This document shows positions 57,251-64,000 of a stretch of DNA of 64,000 bases, one piece after another. Source of the DNA: Massospora cicadina (lineage: Eukaryota; Entomophthoromycota; Entomophthoromycetes; Entomophthorales; Entomophthoraceae); the NCBI GenBank assembly GCA_022478985.1, contig JAKSZP010006698.1:62001-126000 (forward strand). Reading direction: 5' to 3'. A program made the position numbers and the translations under genes. Position 1 is the first letter of the stretch. Every line of letters starts with the position of its first letter. Below the pieces are notes generated by a model, which saw only the letters and a program-made list of their open reading frames with translations, was not told where the DNA came from and ran no database searches.

Positions 57251-60200
57251 CCCCCAATGGTATCCTGTCAAGGGTACAAAAGATCCTAGAAATTGCCCTT
57301 GTAATTGGTTGATGACATTACCTCTATCAGAGCTGTTATAGAAGATTATGCCCATGTTTATGCAGGACCTTATATGGACCAGACCAAGACATGCAAGCTT
57401 TCTGGTACTTCCTTAGGGGAAAAGGTGTAGAACAATACTGAGTTACCTGGTTAATACAATTAATAAGGAGAGTTTATGTAAAATTCTCTTTCTCATCCCC
57501 TTGGTCATGTCATGTACCAAAGCATCCATGGCCAAGCACTTCAGGCATATAATCTCATCCATTAAGTCTCATATAGTGATTTCAGAAGTTTTTAAAGTTG
57601 TTGATATCAGCAATGATTGTGAACTAGTTAGTGAGAGAGATTCACTTCCATATAGTGCCTTAAAGGAGGATTTTTTTATCACCCTGTGATAGATGACCTG
57701 ATAGGCAAGTTGAGCTCTAGGAGAAAGTGTTTCCATCATAGTGGTCAGTGGTAACCATGCTTCTCACATTTAAGATAAAAGTGTCATTATCCTTACTACA
57801 TCGCCATTAGTGGAAGGGTTGTAGGGTGCTAAAAATCCTGATGAGCTTTGAATAGGGTCACTAATTCTCAGATCACCTCTGAGGTGAAATTTAGGCTGTT
57901 GTCGGATAGAAGCTCTCTTGGACTACCATATTGAGTGAAGAGTTTTTGACACAAAAATAAGGTGGTTGTTCAGTTAGTGGCCATAGGAACAGTGCTTCTT
58001 TAATCCATTTGGTAAGGTGATCCATGGCCAACATGATATATTGTTAACTGAGGACTCCTGTAGGCTACGGACCTATGATATCAATGCTTACCATATGAGA
58101 AATGAGTAAAAGGAGAAACTACATGGTGTTGAAACTTGGGTTGGAATTTATCATGCTGGAGACAGGTGACTCTGGCATCCAAAACATCTTGGACTGAGAT
58201 GAGCATTACATACCAGAAATATCAAAATTTCATTCATTGGTGAGTTTTTTTGTACTACAGCAAATCTAGTAATTTATGAACTTCCATAACGACCTTGGTA
58301 TGATCATAGGAGCGACATAAGGGGAGCCATTTTTCTTTATTAGATTATAGAGCATGCCATCTTTACTTAATTACTTGCCTCTTGGCAAATAGGTCCCTCT
58401 GGAATTCAGGAGTTTTTATGACAATAAATTAGAGCGTTTAAGGAGGTCATATAGGCATTCCTTTTCTGTGAATAGAACTTTCAGGACTGGTAAAAGACGA
58501 CCATCAGCTTTTTGATTATAGCGCTGAGTCAATATGCAATAAAAATTATAGTATTGTAATCATATACCCCACTAATATAATCAGCGATCAGGATCTTGCA
58601 TCTGTTGTGACCAATGAAGGGAGGCGTGATTAGTCATTAAAAAAGTGTGTTCCATAAAGTAAGGTACAGAAATGTTTAAATGGCAAAATTATCACTAAAC
58701 ACTTGCTCTCAGTATGCTATAATTACATTCAGTTTCAAGAAATTCTTGCTAAATATGCTATTGGGTGTCTGCCTTATTGTCATGTTGCGCCAGAATGTCA
58801 CCAATGGCAACTGTCTCTGGCATCAGTGAAAAGCAGGAAAGGCTTAACAAATTTGGGATGCATTAAAACATTAGATTTAGTTAATGCCAATCATAAGGCA
58901 TTAAAGGTTTGTTCTTGTAAAAATTCCAGTGGAAAGGTTTTGTTTCTGTAACAACTAGACCAATGGCTTCTTGAGTTTATTAGAATAAAGGATAAATTGG
59001 TAGTAATAACTGACCATACACAGATATATATTTATGTACATTGGACCTTTTTAAATAAGAATATATTGTTTATGGTCATAACTTTATCTTGCAGTCTCTT
59101 GATACTTTTGTTGGTTAAATTATAGTACTTGGCATAGGTGGTCAAGATGAAGCCAAAGTTGATGAGACATTACTATCTTCTGAATACACTAGGACACATG
59201 ACATTTTCGAGTCCTCTAGGATGCATTTATGGCTTTTTAAACGTAGAAGAGGCATTGCACAGCCTCTGCAGCGTTCAGTTAGTTTAAACAGCTCTCTTTA
59301 GCATTGAGTGTGAATTTCTCTTTGTCCTCCTAGGCACAATATATTTGCCAGTGTCCACTGGTTAGATCCTTAGTGCAGAAGAATTGAGAGACAGCCTGCA
59401 TCCAAAGGGAATTCTCAATTTTAGGTAAGGGATAGCGCCTATCAGAGATGGAATTCAGTTTTCAATCATATGTCACCACTTGATGCATCCCATCTTTCTT
59501 TTTATCTAACAGCAGAGGCAAAGCCCAAGGGCTTTGTGAATGTTTTTATAGACTGCCTTCTATATGTTGTTTTAATTTAATGGTTACATAAGCTTTTTCC
59601 ACTTTAGATTTACAATAAGGCTTGTTTTATTATCAGTGATTCATCTCCAGTGTCTATCCAATGGGTCACTAATAGTTTCTCTAAGATTTGTAAAGTCCAG
59701 AGAAAAAAGATATTGAAATACTCAGCTAATAGTTACTCAACGGCCTCTTGTTGTAGCTTAGTAAGGTACAAAACAATATCATGTTTAATGGTGATATTGT
59801 AGGAGGATCCTCAAGTTTAGAACCTTGGAGAGTACCCAATTTATGTAAGCTATGTAATTCATCAACATGTAATAGGCGAACCTAAGGTTTTTGGTCCCTT
59901 TTCCAAAGGATGCGAGTGAACGAAGTATGATTATCTATCAAAAGCTAGAAAGTCCTTGAATAGGTTGGATAGAAAATCTGGGCAGGCAAGATATCAATGA
60001 TGGGTGGATCATCTACCCTACGAACTTCTAGTATATGTCTTGGGTTTTACTTGGATGTGGGTATCTACTAAAACTTACTTCTAAGCTGGGACTACAACTT
60101 GAGATGGAGCATATAGCAGCATTGCTTCTCAAGGATTAGAGGACTAAATAGCCATTTTTAAATGAGTCCCAACTACAGGATACTTGATTTGGTATGGAGT

Positions 60201-61250
60201 TATGTTGTCTTACATAAACTGATTCTTTTATTAATAGTGTTTTTTGTTGACCGGCGTTTGGAAGATAAGAGAGACCCAATAGCTGATTAAAGATAAATAG
60301 GACTCAGATAAGGAAACAATCCCAGAATAATCACGCAGAAACTGCGTATAGCAATTATTCATAGCTCTAAAACTCATGAACCATAATAGATTCATTAGTA
60401 AACTTTCCAAAAACATGAAGTAAGGACGAATAAGCACCAAGGGACCTAATGCAATTAGAACCCGCTATTCTGTACTCAATACTATGTTGGATGTCAGGTG
60501 CAACTTTAAATCAATTGACCAGTTAGAAGATATAACATTCAGTGGGGATCCAGTGTCAACAACGAAATAGACTCTAAGTTTGTACACTCAAACTTCCACC
60601 TTAGTAGCTGAGTCCCAAAACTGAGGCTATAGGGTAAAGAATGAAGTTAGGGGAATACTGAGGGAATAAAATAATCCGAAACACTGTTTTTATTTTCAGT
60701 AGACATATTGATGACATTGCTAGAAGAAGGGACAGTAAAAAAAGTCTAAGAAGTAGATGGTTGAGGCATAGGATAGTTTGTCAACAAGAAGAGTTTCTAC
60801 CTTCATGTTGAAAGGGCTTTCCCTCTTTATTAGTGATTTTTATTTAACATTCTTCAAAGGTATGCCAATGTATTCCACAGTAACTTCATTTATAAACTTT
60901 CTATTAGCCCTTTTCTTTTAAAAAGTTTTAATATGGGGCTTCAGTTAAGAGACAAGCTAGGCTTAGAGTCCTTCTGGTGTAGACTTGCGGGAACTTCTAT
61001 GAGAGCCACTTTGATATCCAAGATGCTTGATGAATGTTTCTTTACAGTGTTTATATGTATCTGTAAGTCAGGTAATATCCCAAGGAAGAGATGAAAGAAG
61101 TAATGGCGTCTATTGGGATTTTCCCAATGCAAGGTGTAAGCTTTGTCATGAGGATGAGGTTGATATATACTGCTGTGTGGGACTCAACCTTCAAGCTATT
61201 CGTATGGTCCCAAGTCCCAAATTAAAGTTTGATCTTACATAATCTTTTTG
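57250..61250 (-). pseudogene. Ty3/gypsy pol relic (element G4): protease, RT, RNase H, integrase
   Basis: Minus-strand domains in order from right to left. Protease FVVDTGSPLNVIS with intact D-T-G at about 60540-60580. Reverse transcriptase SPWALPLLLDKKKDG (about 59490-59530), KLNSISDRRYPLPKIE (about 59405-59465) and FFCTKDLTSGHWQIY (about 59350-59390). RNase H MTNHASLHWSQQMQDPD (about 58590-58640). Integrase QYGSPRELLSDNSLNF (about 57885-57935, second Asp intact) and PYNPSTNGDVVRI (about 57795-57835), where the catalytic Glu has become Val. Many stops. No 5' LTR or primer-binding site is seen at its right end. Confidence 0.75.
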
Positions 61251-61389
61251 GTTTCAAGTTTAAACTATTTACAAATTACTCCAAATTCAAAAACAATTAT
61301 TTTAATCTGACTCGCAATTATTTACCTTGTTCCAGGGCCACATTCATTTGAATCCATTACCTGTAGCCCAAAGCTCACAATTTCTTTAT

Positions 61390-61862
61390 CAGCTGTTCAT
61401 TCTGGAAGCTAGCTAATTGGACTTCTAAACTTGGACTACTGGAAGAGCTCATACTTATGGTTGATACTAATTTATCTTATTATATGAAACTATCACCAGG
61501 AGATTAAGAAGCTCAGCTGACCTCCTAGGTGGGACTTAATGAAGGAAAAACACGTGGGAATCAATAATGACTGATAAATCACTCTTCACCATTCCCAATG
61601 AATTATGATTCCCTTTTACTTTTCAACAGTACTATAAATAGTACTGTCTTGTTTATAATAAAGCACTTTTTCAGCAAATAAGCTTATATATATTTATCTC
61701 TTATTTAGTAAGGTTTGCACATTGTGGAAAACACTGCTTCTCGTCCATCTTTGCGCCTATTGAAGCCCCTGTCCTCTTGGCTGACTAAAGCCTCTTGCAG
61801 TCAGCCTTTAGTCTTGATCTCCAGCGTTAGCACCTGCAAGTGCAACTGACAGAGTTGCGACA
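61390..61862 (+). repeat. 5' LTR (left end approximate) of element G5
   Basis: The right end GCGACA lies two bases before the primer-binding site. A TATAAA at 61634-61639 sits inside the inverted repeat CAGTACT/AGTACTG (61627-61646). AATAAAG at about 61660 could serve as polyadenylation signal. The left boundary cannot be set without the 3' LTR, which would be outside the window. Confidence 0.5.
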
Positions 61863-61864
61863 TC

Positions 61865-61882
61865 TGATGCTCACTACAGGGG
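61865..61882 (+). other. Primer-binding site of element G5
   Basis: TGATGCTCACTACAGGGG, one G-to-A change from the shared site. Confidence 0.8.
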
Positions 61883-61943
61883 CGCTTCTAAGACGCACTA
61901 TTAGGAGATCCCCTCACTTTTAACCGAAAATAATGAATCTACC

Positions 61944-64000
61944 ATGAGCACTCCAGATCCTGTTCTTCTAACCTACTTCCTCTGGAATTGCCAGGACACA
62001 GTAGCTATAGGGGCCAAGTTTACAGAAATCCTTTAAGTTTGACCCAGAAGACTTTGTGCACTTAAGAACTCTCAGACAGCTGAAGCCTTTGCTTAACCTG
62101 GAAAATGCCTTAAGAAAGTGAAAAATATGTTAACGAGCAAAAATGCCAACAACTTAAATTAAAATGATTAATGAAAACAATATCTTATTTCAAGGATTAA
62201 TGGTCATGTTTTAGGAGGATTTGGGATGCTAGGAGAGGAGAGGCTTTTGAGTATATTACACAGTATAATGTCTATTGGATGCTAAGACCTGTCTATATTG
62301 ATAAAAAAGCTATGTTCAAGCTTCATTTGGCCTTGAATAACAACAAAAAAATTGGCCAAGCTATTACACATCTTCCAGCTGAAAAGAGAAGATCAAAATA
62401 ATCAGAGTGCTCGAAATTGATCAAAATAATTTAATTTCAATAATAACACTAATATTTATTTAGTTAATTAAAACAAATTTCACCTTTCAATGTAAATTTA
62501 CACTCTGTTGCTTCAAAGCAGAAATTTGAAATGAAGCTCATATCCAGTTTGGGCTTAAAGGTGTTGAGCAAAAAATCATGTTTGGTTGGTGAGCATTGAT
62601 AACAACAGACCAATGAAATTGGGACAAGTTGAAATGCAGTTTCTTAAACTCAACAATGGGATTGAGCCTTGAGAGCCTTATGAAAGCTCCAAATACCTCC
62701 AGCTCCTCAAAATGACAAAAGAGCTGGATGAAACACTTGGGACTTACCTTCTCTCAAGTAGCAATAGCACCAAGCTTGATTTATTGCCGGCAAGCCTGTC
62801 ACTTATCAATTTTGATGGCTCTCCTCCAAAAAATGTGCCTAATATTATTAAAAAAATTGTCTAGATTACCTAGTTCCACCCTCAGCTTGGGATAGCTCCA
62901 GTACTGAGAAATTAGGGCCCGCTCTGAATTTAAATCAACCCTAATTAAAGAATAAATGACGCGGTCTCTTTAAACCTGATCCTGAAATTAACTTGAGTGT
63001 CCTGAAATCAAAGGCTGACAAAGTACTAAATTTCAAAAGTTGAGAACTCACCTCAAGATGGCCTTAACCCATTTTTCCAACCAGCCAGGCATACAAATCC
63101 ACCATTGGACAGGCTCTCTGTAAGCAACTCGCCACCTAGGCTGCTTGCTAGAGTGCACATGCTGTTGGCGGTGTCAAAAAGCCTAATTGTTTTAGACCTG
63201 GAATAGTTGCTTGTCACGAAATTACTCAAGATAATGAAACTAATCTCTGTTCTCAAACTCTGCTATCGTTGCCCTTCAGGAGTTTACTAAAGCCTACCTC
63301 TTTGAACTACTCAAAGGTTACAAGTGGTCTTTCACAAAACTCAAGAAGAAGCTCTCACATTGCAATCACAAGTTAGTTAAAATGTAAAAATCCATAAAGA
63401 GCTGTCACAATGATCTGCTGAAGGTCAAGATGAAGTTTTGGACCCTGGCTTGAAACGCCCCACGAAGCATTCTTAGGTTGCCTGTGACACCCTCACTAAC
63501 CTAGCCGCCATGCCTGAGTGTAAGATTTACACTCTTGACGCTATCAACCAATAAAGTTCGAGATCAAAATGTTTTCAGACTTGAGTACTCCATCAACTCC
63601 AACTCCCAATCTCGCACCTCATATGATGCCACCACCAACGCCTCCAGTTTGAGGCTGTTGATCTAGTTTAACCGTCAGAGTTGGAGAGAAGATCACTGAT
63701 ACCTACTGCACTATGGGGCCAGAATTGGTATGCCTTGCAAATCATTCTAAGGTTGATAGCGACGCCATTGCTGTATTCTCCCACAACCTTTGTCAGTTTA
63801 AGGATTAAGATTGAGGTGAAGGCCTGCTGATAATGATTAGCCTCCATAAGGTGATAAGATTTTGCTTACTTGCCCCAGTGCTGCACCACCTTACCATTTT
63901 TTCTCAACTGTTTGCTGGTAGAACTGATGACCTCCTGACGTTTTTACAATTTATCTATTCTTCATGCGCAAATCAGGATCATCTCATATTTAGTCCCTGA
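61944..64000 (+). pseudogene. gag-like relic of element G5 (runs off right edge)
   Basis: ATG at 61944 (MSTPDPVLLTYFLW) is followed by broken frames. Protein-like fragments include MLGEERLLSILHS (about 62228), NFDGSPPKNVPNIIKKI (about 62810) and, near the right end, a Pro/Ser-rich piece with APHMMPPPTPP (about 63615-63650). No zinc knuckle, protease or RT motif is legible inside the window. Position after the primer-binding site argues for gag, but the length without recognisable pol suggests an unusual or non-autonomous element. Confidence 0.4.

Noticed and set aside
58995..59040. Plus-strand VVITDHT, resembling an RNase H motif
   Set aside because: The true RNase H of this element is on the minus strand at about 58600 in correct order with RT and integrase; the plus-strand match is isolated.
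1..64000. Bacterial-type features (operons, CRISPR arrays, riboswitches)
   Set aside because: No regularly spaced repeats or ribosome-binding patterns; the retroelement content is eukaryotic.
1..64000. Reassigned stop codons explaining the many in-frame stops
   Set aside because: Stops of all three kinds occur with frameshifts and lost catalytic residues, which fits decay rather than an alternative code.

Overview
This 64 kb window looks like a repeat island from a eukaryotic nuclear genome, most likely a fungus. I could not find one convincing intact host gene. Almost everything recognisable is a decayed retrotransposon set in AT-rich DNA. The Ty3/gypsy-type pol relics and the APE-endonuclease LINEs (CCHC ORF1; ORF2 with endonuclease, reverse transcriptase and a C-terminal C-C-H-C motif) resemble families common in TE-rich early-diverging fungi such as Mucoromycota. 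That placement is inference from protein style only; no rRNA, functional tRNA or housekeeping gene is present to confirm it.

Layout. 0-4 kb: remains of two minus-strand LINEs. 4.5-9.3 kb: a badly eroded plus-strand gypsy element with primer-binding-site relic, pol fragments, polypurine tract and 3' LTR. 9.3-16 kb: AT-rich DNA with a few unidentified coding-like relics. 16.1-22.4 kb: a complete but dead gypsy element with both LTRs. 22.5-41 kb: a nested stack. A plus-strand LINE is interrupted by a minus-strand LINE of the same family (10-bp target duplication), by a complete gypsy element (5-bp duplication CCATA), and by a 1.43 kb TG...CA insert (5-bp duplication CCTGT). 41.3-43.6 kb: a miniature LTR element whose roughly 1 kb LTRs enclose only about 300 bp. 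43.6-51 kb: two further ORF1-only fragments of a second LINE family, a gag-like relic with a minus-strand primer-binding site, and an (AC)n-G34 tract. 51-55.7 kb: AT-rich DNA with a gypsy RNase H relic. 55.7-56.1 kb: a tRNA-derived SINE with 15-bp target duplications. 57-61.3 kb: a minus-strand gypsy pol relic. 61.4-64 kb: the 5' part of another LTR element.

The most unusual signal is a set of four minute insertions at about 7.3, 13.2, 46.1 and 55.4 kb. Each holds the 13-bp core AGTACTAGATGGT (one copy has a single mismatch) beside a T-run and lies between perfect direct repeats of 10-17 bp. Read on the minus strand they look like LINE-mobilised units only about 15-22 nt long with A-tails. 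I know of no described mobile unit this small, and the source RNA is not in the window.

Mutual dependence can be inferred. LINE machinery probably mobilised the SINE and the tiny inserts, since both have A-rich tails and target duplications. Six LTR elements share one primer-binding sequence, so they probably use the same tRNA primer. Several catalytic Asp codons have become Asn by G-to-A change, consistent with cytosine-deamination-driven decay.
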